Below are positions 1 through 7,378 of a stretch of DNA of 33,497 nt, one piece after another (the stretch's first letter is position 1; every line of letters begins with the position of its first letter). The stretch lies in NCBI GenBank assembly GCA_003140835.1, contig PLLA01000080.1, forward strand, positions 93,962-127,458, given 5' to 3'. A program made the translations under genes and the position numbers. The notes below the pieces were generated by a model. The model did no database searches and had not been told where the DNA came from. It worked only from the letters and a program-made list of their open reading frames with translations. The DNA is from Candidatus Tumulicola scandinaviensis (GTDB taxonomy: Bacteria; Vulcanimicrobiota; Vulcanimicrobiia; Vulcanimicrobiales; Vulcanimicrobiaceae).

Positions 1-336
1 GCCGACTTTGTTGCCGCCGTTGGCGTTCCCACGATTAATCGACCCGCCCGACGGGCGGTTGGTGTTGGCTGGAGTGGCCGGACGTGACGCAGGCTTCGTA
101 TCGCCTTTGAGATTGAAGCCGCCGCCGGCCGGTCGGGCGCTCTGAGACGGCGGACGTGCCGCGGGTCGTGACTGCGCGCCGCTCGGGCGCGATGGAGCTT
201 GGCGCGATGGAGCCTGACGTGACGGAGCCTGGCGCCCACCACCACCACCACCGCGTGGACCGCGTTCCATGCCCGTGCCGAATGCCGGCGTCAGCGCGAT
301 TGCGAGCGCGGCGATCGCCGCAATAGACTGTTTCAT
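1..336 (-). CDS. Secreted low-complexity protein with RQAPS repeats (3' end beyond window)
   Basis: An ATG at 336-334 opens a frame that stays open for 112 codons to the window edge, so the C-terminus is missing. The first 20 residues form a signal peptide (basic MKQS, then an alanine/leucine/isoleucine core, then TPAFG). A Gly-rich patch and three tandem RQAPS units follow, then a Ser/Arg/Pro/Asn/Gly-rich chain with almost no hydrophobic residues. It looks like an exported, disordered, basic protein. Its start overlaps the stop of the upstream gene in an ATGA, so the two are probably translated together. No family is recognised; the DNA repeat under the RQAPS units is about 15 bp and lies near 184-233. 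Confidence 0.6.
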   Translation of the reverse strand, partial: MKQSIAAIAALAIALTPAFGTGMERGPRGGGGGGRQAPSRQAPSRQAPSRPSGAQSRPAARPPSQSARPAGGGFNLKGDTKPASRPATPANTNRPSGGSINRGNANGGNKVG

Positions 337-815
337 TTCGTCACCTTGTCGATCGTCCCGGTCAGATTTATAGTCGTGCCTTTTTTCGTCGTGATCGAAA
401 GCAGGATGCTATGCGGCCCCAAATGCTGGGACGATAAGGAAAGCTGCTGCGGGTTGTCGGTCATGTTCGCATAAATCGTGCCGCTCGAAAGATCGACCGC
501 GTTGCTCGAGCCGCTCTGGACGAGCGTCACGCTCGTCGGAAGGCACACGTAGGTTTCGCCTTGATAAGCGCAAGCGGCACGGTTGATGACCATCGTGCCC
601 TTACCGTCTGCCGAGGTCACGAAGAGGGCGCTATGGATGACCTTGATCGCAACGTCGTTGTAGGTATCGGTCGTACCGTCGTTGTGCTGGATCGTAACGG
701 TGCCTTCGGCCGACGCCGGGATGACGGTAAAGCCAAACGCGGCGACCCCAAAAAGCATGGGCATGATGCTTCGCATCACGGTGCTGAGGCGCCAAGGCCG
801 AGTACTGCACTTCAT
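333..815 (-). CDS. Secreted hypothetical protein, 160 aa
   Basis: The protein has an N-terminal export signal: either the full N-terminus or, from the internal Met15, a hydrophobic stretch ending in an Ala-x-Ala site (PASA) before residue 37. The mature part is Thr/Ser/Val-rich and probably all-beta, with two closely spaced cysteines (CAYQGETYVC) that could form a disulfide outside the cytoplasm. An AAGGA ribosome site lies about 10 bases before the ATG at 815. Its TGA overlaps the ATG of the next secreted protein, suggesting the two act together at the cell surface. No known domain is recognised, so the function is unknown. Confidence 0.7.
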   Translation of the reverse strand: MKCSTRPWRLSTVMRSIMPMLFGVAAFGFTVIPASAEGTVTIQHNDGTTDTYNDVAIKVIHSALFVTSADGKGTMVINRAACAYQGETYVCLPTSVTLVQSGSSNAVDLSSGTIYANMTDNPQQLSLSSQHLGPHSILLSITTKKGTTINLTGTIDKVTK

Positions 816-832
816 TGGCGATGATCCTTGCT

Positions 833-847
833 AATCCAAAATGGATT
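833..847. promoter_or_regulatory. Inverted repeat upstream of the secreted-protein pair
   Basis: AATCCA and TGGATT are perfect arms separated by AAA. The element lies just upstream of the ribosome site of the minus-strand gene starting at 815, where an operator would be expected. This is a candidate only; no regulator is recognisable nearby. Confidence 0.3.
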
Positions 848-878
848 GAGAACGCAAAAATGAACGACGAAATACGCC

Positions 879-900
879 CGGGCCAGATCTGGCAGGCCCG
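879..900. repeat. Nested palindrome between divergent genes
   Basis: GCCAGATCTGGC at 882-893 is a perfect 12-base palindrome, and CGGGCC (879-884) and GGCCCG (895-900) form a second overlapping pair of arms. It sits between the divergent secreted-protein and stress-protein transcription units. It could be an operator or a hairpin; the sequence alone does not decide. Confidence 0.3.
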
Positions 901-946
901 GATCCGACTTCATCGCTGGATAGGCTAGCTAGCTTCTGGGAAGTAG

Positions 947-974
947 TTGAGAAGATCCTGGGAATCGCGATAAA
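947..974 (+). promoter_or_regulatory. Candidate sigma70-type promoter for the stress-protein operon
   Basis: TTGAGA (947-952) and GATAAA (969-974) are separated by 16 bases and match 5/6 and 4/6 of the vegetative consensus. Transcription would start near 981. This is downstream of the in-frame TTG at 976, so the real start codon of the stress protein should be the GTG near 1021. Confidence 0.45.
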
Positions 975-1020
975 TTTGGCCTTCTCAAGCGTTTCTCGCA
1001 AGAATCATACGCTAGAGGTG

Positions 1021-1467
1021 GTGTTTGAGAATATCGTCGTCGCTCTCGATCGATCGTCGTCCGCGACGAAGGCCTTCGATTTAGCGCTTACGCTCGCAAG
1101 AGTCAGAGACGCCAAAGTGGTCGTCTGCAACGTCATCGACTCGAAGTCCGCGATGTGGAGCGGCTCGTCGAATCCGTCAGCCGAACAAGCGATGGAGCAC
1201 GCCCAGGCCGAGGGATCGCGCATCGTTGCCAAGGCGGTCGAAAAGGCTCGCGAGGCGGGCTTGAACGTCGAAGGGCTTACGGCCTCGGGCGATCCGGCCA
1301 CCGAAATCGTCAATTGCGCGATCGCTACCGGTGCCGACGCCATCGTCATGGGAACTCACGGTTGGTCTGGAATCAAACATTTCGTCATGGGAAGCGTCGC
1401 AGAGTTAGTGCTGCGTTCGGCGCCGTGCCCGGTTGTCGTCGTTCGCGATACGAACCGCGAAGCGTGA
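1021..1467 (+). CDS. Universal stress protein (UspA family)
   Basis: This is a single-domain Usp of 148 residues that begins MFENIVVALDRS, the standard first strand and Asp of the family. The nucleotide-binding signature G-x2-G-x9-G-S/T is intact (GTHG, nine residues, GS), followed by the usual APCPVVVVR C-terminal strand, so it is probably an ATP-binding cytoplasmic dimer. The frame is open back to a TTG at 976, but GTG 1021 gives the canonical N-terminus and fits the candidate promoter; an AGAGG lies close upstream. It is the first gene of a three-gene plus-strand set with a 15-base gap to the next. Usp proteins with this motif typically respond to starvation or oxidative stress. Confidence 0.9.
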   Translation: MFENIVVALDRSSSATKAFDLALTLARVRDAKVVVCNVIDSKSAMWSGSSNPSAEQAMEHAQAEGSRIVAKAVEKAREAGLNVEGLTASGDPATEIVNCAIATGADAIVMGTHGWSGIKHFVMGSVAELVLRSAPCPVVVVRDTNREA

Positions 1468-1482
1468 AAGGATAGTGCCGGC

Positions 1483-1974
1483 ATGGCCAATTTGACCGAG
1501 CGGATCGACGTTAAATGTCCCCATCACTTTCTCATGCGTCACACCGAGCGTTACTTTGCCGTCCATCGCCGCGATCAGACACCCGGAACGTTTGGCCTAA
1601 CGGTCGACATGTCGAGGGTCGGCCTCCCCGGGAAGGTGCAGGCCCGGCACGACGTGCGGATGTCGTACAGAATTTTAAAAGACGCCGCCGGCCACGACGT
1701 TATCGACTTGACGTGGGATCCCGACGACCGTTTCGTTCCGAGTTTTGCCGGTTCGCTTTCGGGCGAACGCAGAGACGACGGATACTCCGGCCTGAGCCTC
1801 GCAGGCACCTACGAAGCACCCTTCGGCGCCATCGGAGCGATGTTCGATGCCGTGCTGGGCCGGCGCATCGCCGCCGCTACAGCTCGAGCCCTCCTGGAAG
1901 ACGTCAAGCGATTCGTTGAATCCGACTACCAAACGGCTCTATCGACGTCGCTCGCCGAGTCGCCGAAAGAGTAA
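1483..1974 (+). CDS. Hypothetical protein, possibly SRPBCC/START-like
   Basis: This 163-residue protein has no signal peptide or membrane segment. A ribosome site (AAGGA) lies about 10 bases before the ATG. The order of elements, with a beta-rich first two thirds, a Gly-rich turn (AGTYEAPFGAIGAMFDAVLG) and a long C-terminal helix (RIAAATARALLEDVKRFVES), resembles ligand-binding SRPBCC/START proteins. That assignment rests on overall pattern, not on a motif. It sits between a Usp gene and a DUF302 gene with short gaps, so it probably belongs to the same stress-related operon. Confidence 0.7.
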   Translation: MANLTERIDVKCPHHFLMRHTERYFAVHRRDQTPGTFGLTVDMSRVGLPGKVQARHDVRMSYRILKDAAGHDVIDLTWDPDDRFVPSFAGSLSGERRDDGYSGLSLAGTYEAPFGAIGAMFDAVLGRRIAAATARALLEDVKRFVESDYQTALSTSLAESPKE

Positions 1975-2009
1975 GGAGCAGATGCCGGCATCCGTAGAAG
2001 GGAGCCGGC

Positions 2010-2381
2010 ATGACGAAAACCAGCCGTCTCTCCTACGCCGGCACGATCGCCGCACTTTCGAAGACGATCGCCGACGCCGGCAACACGATCTTCGCAACGA
2101 TCGATCAATGCACCGCGGCAAAGACGGCCGGCTTGACGATGCGACCGACAACGCTGATGATCTTCGGAAATCCGAAGGGCGGAACGCCGCTGATGCAAGC
2201 TTTCCCGCTGGTTGCGCTCGAGCTTCCACTCAAGCTGCTGATTTGGGAAGAAGACGGGACCGTCAACGTATCCTTCGTGCCGATGTCCGAGATCGCCGCC
2301 CGCTACTCCATTACTGGATTTGAGGCGCAGATTTCGGCGATGGATCGCGCGATCGATGCCCTAACGGCCTCCGTCATCTAA
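2010..2381 (+). CDS. DUF302 family protein
   Basis: This is a 123-residue cytoplasmic protein. The central block FGNPKGGTPLMQAFPLVALELP followed by KLLIWEEDG and a VSFVP strand is the hallmark of the DUF302 fold. The biochemical role of the family is unsettled; members often occur with stress, thioredoxin-like or metal-related genes. A GAAGGGA ribosome site precedes the ATG. It is the third gene after Usp and the SRPBCC-like gene. Its last four bases overlap the end of the convergent DUF899 gene, leaving no room for a terminator between them. Confidence 0.88.
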   Translation: MTKTSRLSYAGTIAALSKTIADAGNTIFATIDQCTAAKTAGLTMRPTTLMIFGNPKGGTPLMQAFPLVALELPLKLLIWEEDGTVNVSFVPMSEIAARYSITGFEAQISAMDRAIDALTASVI

Positions 2382-3070
2382 GACCGATAGGAGAGCTCCG
2401 CGTACCAATCCCCGCGACCTGCCGGCGTGAGGTCGAGCATGTTATACACCGGCGTCAGCAGGTCGATGCCGCGCTGGTTGATGTCGTCGGTCATCCACGG
2501 ATGCGTGGTATACGAGTGACGAATCGTTCCGTCGGAATCGCGAACGAACACGGAAATCGTCGAGTCTTGATTTCCTTCGGCATCCTCGCTGGCAAGATCG
2601 TACTTAAACGTACTATCGCCGCAACTCAACAGCCGAAGATTGGTCCAGCCGCGCTGACGCGCGTACGCGCGTAACATCGCCGGTTCGGCGGCGGCGGCGA
2701 TCGCGAAATCGACGTTCTGCACGAGGTGATGCGCAACGCCGTTATATCCGTCGATCCACATCGTGCACATCGGGCATGCGGACGTCTGCTTCTTGCCGTA
2801 CATCAAATGGTACACGACTAGCGGACGGTTCGGTCCGGTAAACAGCTCGTTTAGGCGGACGCTGCGAAGCGGCTCGTCGCCGACTTGAAGATCGGCCGGA
2901 CCCTCCTGGAAAACGTAGTCCTCGACCGCCGCCCCGGGAGGCAAGTTTCGGCGTAGCTCCGCCACCCGTTCGCGCTGGCGCATCTCCTCGACTTCGGCGA
3001 GCCGGAGCTCGTCGCGGCGGGCGCGGTATTCTGCGGATTCGTTGGTGAGATTCGTTTCTCGCATGCGCAT
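2378..3070 (-). CDS. DUF899 family thioredoxin-like protein
   Basis: This 230-residue protein has a charged N-terminal helix (about residues 10-45). A thioredoxin-fold domain follows with the family signature CPMCTMWIDGYNG near residues 99-111. The DUF899 family is thought to be related to AhpC/thioredoxin proteins, and the C-x-x-C pair could be redox active. The conserved tail with SYTTHPWM and a YNMLDLTPAGR segment is also typical. Translation can begin at Met1 (3070) or Met3 (3064). The gene is monocistronic and converges on the DUF302 gene with a 4-base overlap. Its substrate is unknown. Confidence 0.88.
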   Translation of the reverse strand: MRMRETNLTNESAEYRARRDELRLAEVEEMRQRERVAELRRNLPPGAAVEDYVFQEGPADLQVGDEPLRSVRLNELFTGPNRPLVVYHLMYGKKQTSACPMCTMWIDGYNGVAHHLVQNVDFAIAAAAEPAMLRAYARQRGWTNLRLLSCGDSTFKYDLASEDAEGNQDSTISVFVRDSDGTIRHSYTTHPWMTDDINQRGIDLLTPVYNMLDLTPAGRGDWYAELSYRS

Positions 3071-3139
3071 TCGATTCTGGCGGCCTCGTTCAGGTCCTGG
3101 GCGAGCGCGAGACGGAGATGCCTACAAGTGCAGACACTG

Positions 3140-3155
3140 CGTGCCGAGGGGCACG
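3140..3155 (-). terminator. Weak hairpin downstream of the dehydrogenase operon
   Basis: CGTGCC and GGCACG form a six-base-pair stem with a four-base loop just after the stop of the last gene of the minus-strand chain. No T-tract follows in the transcription direction, so intrinsic termination is uncertain. Confidence 0.25.
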
Positions 3156-3159
3156 GGAT

Positions 3160-4188
3160 TCAGGCGAACGTCACGATCGGCTTGACGATCCGCGCCTCAG
3201 CTAAATCGCGATAGGCACGGGGCGTTTCGTCGAGTGTCACGATCGTTGCGCCGAGTTTTTCGGCGGTCACGATTCCATCTTCGATTAAATGCAACGCGGC
3301 GCGCGTATCGTCGGGGCCGCACGAATAGCTGGCAACCACCCGCAGATCGTTAAAGTAAAAGCGTTGGGCGTCGAGTTCCATCGCCGTTCCGGGTTCGAGC
3401 GGCGCGAACATCACCACGGTTCCGCCCGGTGCCGTCGCTTCCAGCGCCGACTGCAGTGCGCGCGGCGTACCGGGACCGCAGATGGTGACGTCGGCGCCCG
3501 AGCTCAAGACCGCCGCCGCATCGTCGGGATGAAACGCAATTGCGCCATACGATTCCGCAAGCGCGCGCCGCGCGGCAAGGAAGTCGGCGGCAAGCACGCG
3601 CGCCCCGAGCGACCTAGCGACGAGCGTGTGCATCAAACCCATCACGCCGAGGCCGATGATGCAGACCGTGTCGTTAGGCTGCGCGCCGCCGCGTCGCAAG
3701 GATTTTACGACGCACGCCAGCGGTTCGACCAGAGACGCGTCGACGAACGGCACCGAATCGGGCAGTCGCAGCGTGTCGCGCTGATTGTCGCGCGATACGC
3801 GAAAGTACTCGGCGATGCCGCCGGGATCGATCTTGGTCGCTCGCCAGGTGGCGCATTGCACGAACTCGCCGCGGTCGCACGCGCGGCACGCAAAACACGG
3901 AGCGTGATGGTGCACGAAGACGCGGTCGCCGAGGCCGAACGCCCGGCCGTCCTCGTCGCGCGCCTGCGCGCCGGCCCCAATGGCCGCAACGACGCCGGCC
4001 GGCTCGTGCCCCAGCACGAGCGGCGCTTTTCGCCGCACGTACCATGTCATCACGTCGCCGCTGCAAATGCCGCTGGCCTTCGTTTGCACGAGAAGCTCCC
4101 CTGCACCCAGTTCGGGCACCGGCCGCTGCTCGATGCGAATGTCGTCCACGTCGTAGAGCACGGCGGCGCGCATCGTGTCCGGCGGCAT
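3160..4188 (-). CDS. Zinc-dependent MDR alcohol/polyol dehydrogenase
   Basis: This is a medium-chain dehydrogenase/reductase of 342 residues. An N-terminal GroES-like domain carries the catalytic zinc ligands Cys42 (GIC) and His61-Glu62 (LGHE), plus a structural zinc lobe with four cysteines (CFACRACDRGEFVQC). The Rossmann NAD(P) domain has GLGVMG. Both metal sites are complete, so it is probably an active sorbitol/threonine-dehydrogenase-like enzyme; the substrate cannot be told. The preferred ATG overlaps the upstream stop in a TGATG. A GTG one codon earlier (4191) and an internal ATG at 4173 (MRAAVLY) are alternatives. It is the last gene of the comF-rib chain. Confidence 0.9.
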   Translation of the reverse strand: MPPDTMRAAVLYDVDDIRIEQRPVPELGAGELLVQTKASGICSGDVMTWYVRRKAPLVLGHEPAGVVAAIGAGAQARDEDGRAFGLGDRVFVHHHAPCFACRACDRGEFVQCATWRATKIDPGGIAEYFRVSRDNQRDTLRLPDSVPFVDASLVEPLACVVKSLRRGGAQPNDTVCIIGLGVMGLMHTLVARSLGARVLAADFLAARRALAESYGAIAFHPDDAAAVLSSGADVTICGPGTPRALQSALEATAPGGTVVMFAPLEPGTAMELDAQRFYFNDLRVVASYSCGPDDTRAALHLIEDGIVTAEKLGATIVTLDETPRAYRDLAEARIVKPIVTFA

Positions 4189-5225
4189 CACGGTTCGATC
4201 AGCATCTTCAGCCCAGCACCGCCGTCGAGTTCATCGAACGCGGTTGCGATGTCGTTCAAGCGGTACGTTCGCGAAAGCAGGCGGATCACCGGAAATGCGT
4301 GGGCCGCGAGCAGGTCGTAGGCGTGCCGTACGTCGCCCGGCGAGAAATGGAAAGGGCTGATGAGCCGGACTTCGTCGTAGTGCAGTCGCGCGGCCACAAA
4401 CCAAACCCGCGACGACCCCGGCAAGCCGCCGAAAAACGAAACGGTGCCGCCACGACGCACCAGCTCCGGCGCGCTTTCCCACACCGTTTCGCTGCCGGTA
4501 CATTCGACAACGGCATCGGCGCCGCGACCCTCGGTGCGCTCGAGCAGCGCATCGCGCAGCGGCAGAGCCGCCGTGTCGATTGCGTCGACGCCCAACTCGC
4601 GAGCCAAGGCCAGCCGTTCCGGCCGCCGCCCGGCAAGCACCGCGTTCATGCCCGCGCGCGCGAGCACCAGCGCGTGGAGTATTCCGAAACCGCCGTCACC
4701 CAACACGGCAACCACCGAGCCGCGCTTTGGAGCCAGAAACGACACCGAGTGAACTACGCACGCTAGCGGCTCCAGAAATGCCGCCGCCGGATACGACACG
4801 TCGCCAGGTTTGCGTAACAGATTGCGCGCGACGATGTGCGACGGTACGGCGACGTAGTCGGCATAGGCGCCGAGTATCTTCGTCGACATCACCGACTCGC
4901 ATAGTTCTTCTTCGCCGTTCGCGCACCAATAGCAGCGTCCACACGGCGCCGAATGCACGCACATCACGGCATCGCCCTCGCGCCACGCCGTCACGCCCTC
5001 GCCGGCGGCGGCGACGTCGCCGGAGAATTCGTGACCGAAGCGCGTGGGCATCGGCATTTGCGGATGCCCACGCCGGTACGCCTTGAGGTCCGTTCCGTCG
5101 GTCAGCGCGGCCCGGACGCGCACCACGATTCCACCCGGTGCCGGCAACGGCACGGGCTCTTCGCGTAACTCGATCGTGCGCGGTGCGACCAGCATCGCCA
5201 CCCGCGCGCCGCCGTTCGCGCTCAC
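4188..5225 (-). CDS. MDR dehydrogenase with Asp in the catalytic zinc Cys position
   Basis: This is a second medium-chain dehydrogenase of 345 residues, upstream of its paralogue and coupled to it. The structural zinc lobe is complete (CGRCYWCANGEEELC), as are GHE for the catalytic zinc, the FLEPLACV segment and a Rossmann motif (GDGGFG). The first catalytic ligand, Cys in most relatives (x-x-C-G-T-D), is Asp43 here (ALTDGTDLKAY). Haloferax glucose dehydrogenase is a known case where Asp replaces this Cys and still binds zinc, so the enzyme may be active. The GTG start overlaps the thioesterase stop as GTGA. Confidence 0.9.
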   Translation of the reverse strand: MSANGGARVAMLVAPRTIELREEPVPLPAPGGIVVRVRAALTDGTDLKAYRRGHPQMPMPTRFGHEFSGDVAAAGEGVTAWREGDAVMCVHSAPCGRCYWCANGEEELCESVMSTKILGAYADYVAVPSHIVARNLLRKPGDVSYPAAAFLEPLACVVHSVSFLAPKRGSVVAVLGDGGFGILHALVLARAGMNAVLAGRRPERLALARELGVDAIDTAALPLRDALLERTEGRGADAVVECTGSETVWESAPELVRRGGTVSFFGGLPGSSRVWFVAARLHYDEVRLISPFHFSPGDVRHAYDLLAAHAFPVIRLLSRTYRLNDIATAFDELDGGAGLKMLIEP

Positions 5226-5677
5226 GCCCCGGCTTCAGCGAGGCACGCCAAGAGGGCGGTGCGAATCGGCTCCGGCAGCGGGCGGCTCCCCTTCGCCTCG
5301 CGATCCATGCACGCGACCGTTAGGGTAAACTCCGCTCCCGCCTCCCCGGTCCGTTCGTTAAAAACCACGGTCTTCCAGCGAACGCTCGACGCACCGACTC
5401 TTTCGACGTGCGTTCGCAGCCGCAGCCAATCATCCATCAACGCGGGCGCGTGATACTCGGCTTCGCAGCGGACGCGCGGCAGCCAGAAACCGTAGTCCTG
5501 AAAGACGCGGTCGTACGGAAACCCGAGTTCGCGGAAAAACTCCATCTCGGCCCGCTCGACGAATCGCCAGTAGGCGGCAAAATAGACAATGCCGGCAACG
5601 TCGACGTCGGACCACTGGCTGCGGACGCGCGTTTCAAACACGCGCGCACCCGCCGGCAGCGTTTCCTTATATCTCAC
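5222..5677 (-). CDS. Acyl-CoA thioesterase, 4HBT/YbgC-like hotdog fold
   Basis: This 151-residue single hotdog domain has the 4-hydroxybenzoyl-CoA thioesterase signature: SDVDVAGIVYFAAYWRFVERAEMEFF, with Asp24/Asp26 ahead of Gly29. The reading frame stays open far upstream, but that part is Arg-rich antisense-like sequence overlapping riboflavin synthase. The start chosen is GTG 5677, which overlaps the ribE stop as GTGA and gives a normal family length. It probably hydrolyses a short or aromatic acyl-CoA in the cytoplasm. It lies between riboflavin genes and two dehydrogenases with overlaps at both ends; that link may be only shared expression. Confidence 0.88.
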   Translation of the reverse strand: MRYKETLPAGARVFETRVRSQWSDVDVAGIVYFAAYWRFVERAEMEFFRELGFPYDRVFQDYGFWLPRVRCEAEYHAPALMDDWLRLRTHVERVGASSVRWKTVVFNERTGEAGAEFTLTVACMDREAKGSRPLPEPIRTALLACLAEAGA

Positions 5678-6264
5678 GACGGCGCGCGATTCGTATAGCG
5701 CGCCAACGGATCGATTTCGAGGTTCACGCGGCTGCCCGCCGGCCGGTTTCCCAACGTCGTCCGCGCCAGCGTCTCGGGTATCAACGCGACGTCGAACCAC
5801 CCGTCGCCCACCGCCGCCACGGTCAAACTCACGCCGTCGATCGCGACGAAGGCTTTCTCCACGAGCGCGAATGCCAGCGCAACGGGCCGCTCGATGCGAA
5901 CGCGCTGCCCCTGCCCTTCCGAACCGCGCGCGAGGACGCGCGCTGATGAGTCGACGTGGCCGTAGACAAAGTGGCCGCCCATGCGGTCGCCGACGCGCAG
6001 CGCATATTCGACGTTCACCACGTCCCCGGATTGGCGCTTTCCGAGCGTGCTGCGCGCGAGCGTCTCGGGAATTACGTCGAACGCCACGACCTCGCCGGCG
6101 ACGGCGGTCGCGGTAAGGCACACGCCGTCCACGGCGATCGAATCCTTCGGTTCCGGACGCTCGCGTTCGACGCCGTCGCAGCGCACCCGGAACGTCGCGC
6201 CGCCCGCGGGCAATGCTTCGATGGAGACGACGTTCCCGCGGTAGCCGACGATGCCGCTAAACAT
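5674..6264 (-). CDS. ribE: Riboflavin synthase, alpha chain
   Basis: This enzyme dismutates two 6,7-dimethyl-8-ribityllumazine molecules to riboflavin. The 196-residue protein has the two tandem lumazine-binding repeats: MFSGIVGYRG to about residue 95, with GGHFVYGHVD opening the second half, and DGVSLTV and LIPETLARTTLG in the second barrel. The start is the ATG at 6264 (MFSGIV, the usual N-terminus). It overlaps the last eight bases of ribD, so the two are coupled. Neither ribBA nor ribH is in the window, so the pathway is split in this genome or continues elsewhere. Confidence 0.95.
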   Translation of the reverse strand: MFSGIVGYRGNVVSIEALPAGGATFRVRCDGVERERPEPKDSIAVDGVCLTATAVAGEVVAFDVIPETLARSTLGKRQSGDVVNVEYALRVGDRMGGHFVYGHVDSSARVLARGSEGQGQRVRIERPVALAFALVEKAFVAIDGVSLTVAAVGDGWFDVALIPETLARTTLGNRPAGSRVNLEIDPLARYTNRAPS

Positions 6265-7378
6265 TGGCGATGGTGCCCGAAACCACGACGTCGTCGCCGA
6301 TCCGCATGGTTCGTTCGAAACGCAGTCGTGCGCCCAGCGCCGCGAAATCCACTCCCGCCAGCACCGGAACGGCGCGTTCGTTGCCAAGCAAGACCGGCGC
6401 GATCGCCCAGTAGAAGCGATCGACGACACCGGCCGCGATCAGACGCGCACCCAGCGTCGGTCCACCCTCGCACAGCACGCTGTAGACGTCCGCCGCCCGC
6501 AGTGCTTTCATCGCCGCCGGCAAGTCTAGCCGCTCGTCGCTCGGGCGGCCGACGAACAGCACGTTGGCGACGCCGCGCAAATTGTCGAACGTTCCGCGCA
6601 AGCCCGCGGGCGCCAGCACCATCGACGGCGCGTAATCCTCCAGGGGTGCGAGAATCCGGCTGGCCGCGTCGATGGTGTCGCTTTCGCAGGCGACGATCCG
6701 CACGAAGGGCCGCAGGCGATGGTGCGGCGGACGCACCGTCAGTTGCGGATCGTCGACGCGCACCGTTCCGGCCCCGACCATGACGGCGTCGTATGCGATG
6801 CGCAGGTCGCGGACGAACGAGCGTTCCGCTTCCGACGTGATCCATTCTTGCACGCCCGGTTGCGAGGTGATCGCACCGTCGAGCGACATCGCCATTTTGA
6901 GCGAAAGATACGGACGTTCGGCGGCGATCGAACCCTCGAAGATTTCGATCAGCTCGTGCCCGCGGCGATCGCCGGCAACGTCGACGGCGATGCCGCGCTC
7001 GCGTAAATACGCGATGCCCTTGCCGTCGTTATCGGGATTTGGATCGCGCACCCCGCAGACCACGCGAGCGATGCCGGCGCTTGCGAGCGCCGGCGCGCAG
7101 GCGGGAACGCGGCCGGAACGCACGCACGGTTCGAGTGAAACGTACAAGGTGGCGCCGTCCGCCGCCGTCCCGGCCTGCATCAACGCATTGGTCTCGGCGT
7201 GCGGTTCGCCCGCGCGATGATGGTAGCCCTCGCCGACGATGTAACCGCCCCGCACGATGACGGCTCCGACCGGCGGATTCGGTGCGGTACTGCCGACACC
7301 GCGCGCCGCCAGTTCGTAGGCGCGCGCGAGATACAGCCGATCGAGCGGGGTCAGTGCTCCGAGGGTGCAGGTCTCCAC
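6257..7378 (-). CDS. ribD: Bifunctional diaminohydroxyphosphoribosylaminopyrimidine deaminase/reductase
   Basis: RibD catalyses the second and third steps of riboflavin synthesis. The N-terminal deaminase domain has its zinc site, His60-Ala-Glu62 with Cys85 (EPC) and Cys94 (PAC). The C-terminal reductase domain begins near PYLSLKMAMSLDGAI and includes GAGTVRVDDPQLTVR and CEGGPTLGARL. From GTG 7378 the protein is 373 residues, normal for the family; the frame is open further upstream but only as an antisense-like Arg-rich stretch inside comF. The gene overlaps comF upstream by 28 bases and ribE downstream by 8. A CTG near 7354 is a less likely start. Confidence 0.95.
   Translation of the reverse strand: METCTLGALTPLDRLYLARAYELAARGVGSTAPNPPVGAVIVRGGYIVGEGYHHRAGEPHAETNALMQAGTAADGATLYVSLEPCVRSGRVPACAPALASAGIARVVCGVRDPNPDNDGKGIAYLRERGIAVDVAGDRRGHELIEIFEGSIAAERPYLSLKMAMSLDGAITSQPGVQEWITSEAERSFVRDLRIAYDAVMVGAGTVRVDDPQLTVRPPHHRLRPFVRIVACESDTIDAASRILAPLEDYAPSMVLAPAGLRGTFDNLRGVANVLFVGRPSDERLDLPAAMKALRAADVYSVLCEGGPTLGARLIAAGVVDRFYWAIAPVLLGNERAVPVLAGVDFAALGARLRFERTMRIGDDVVVSGTIANV

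Noticed and set aside
976-1020. N-terminal extension of the stress protein from TTG 976.
   Set aside because: The candidate -10 lies at 969-974, and the extension does not match Usp N-termini.
3289-4320. Long plus-strand open frame opposite the first dehydrogenase gene.
   Set aside because: It is antisense to a complete MDR enzyme and shows Arg/Ala/His-rich composition without motifs.
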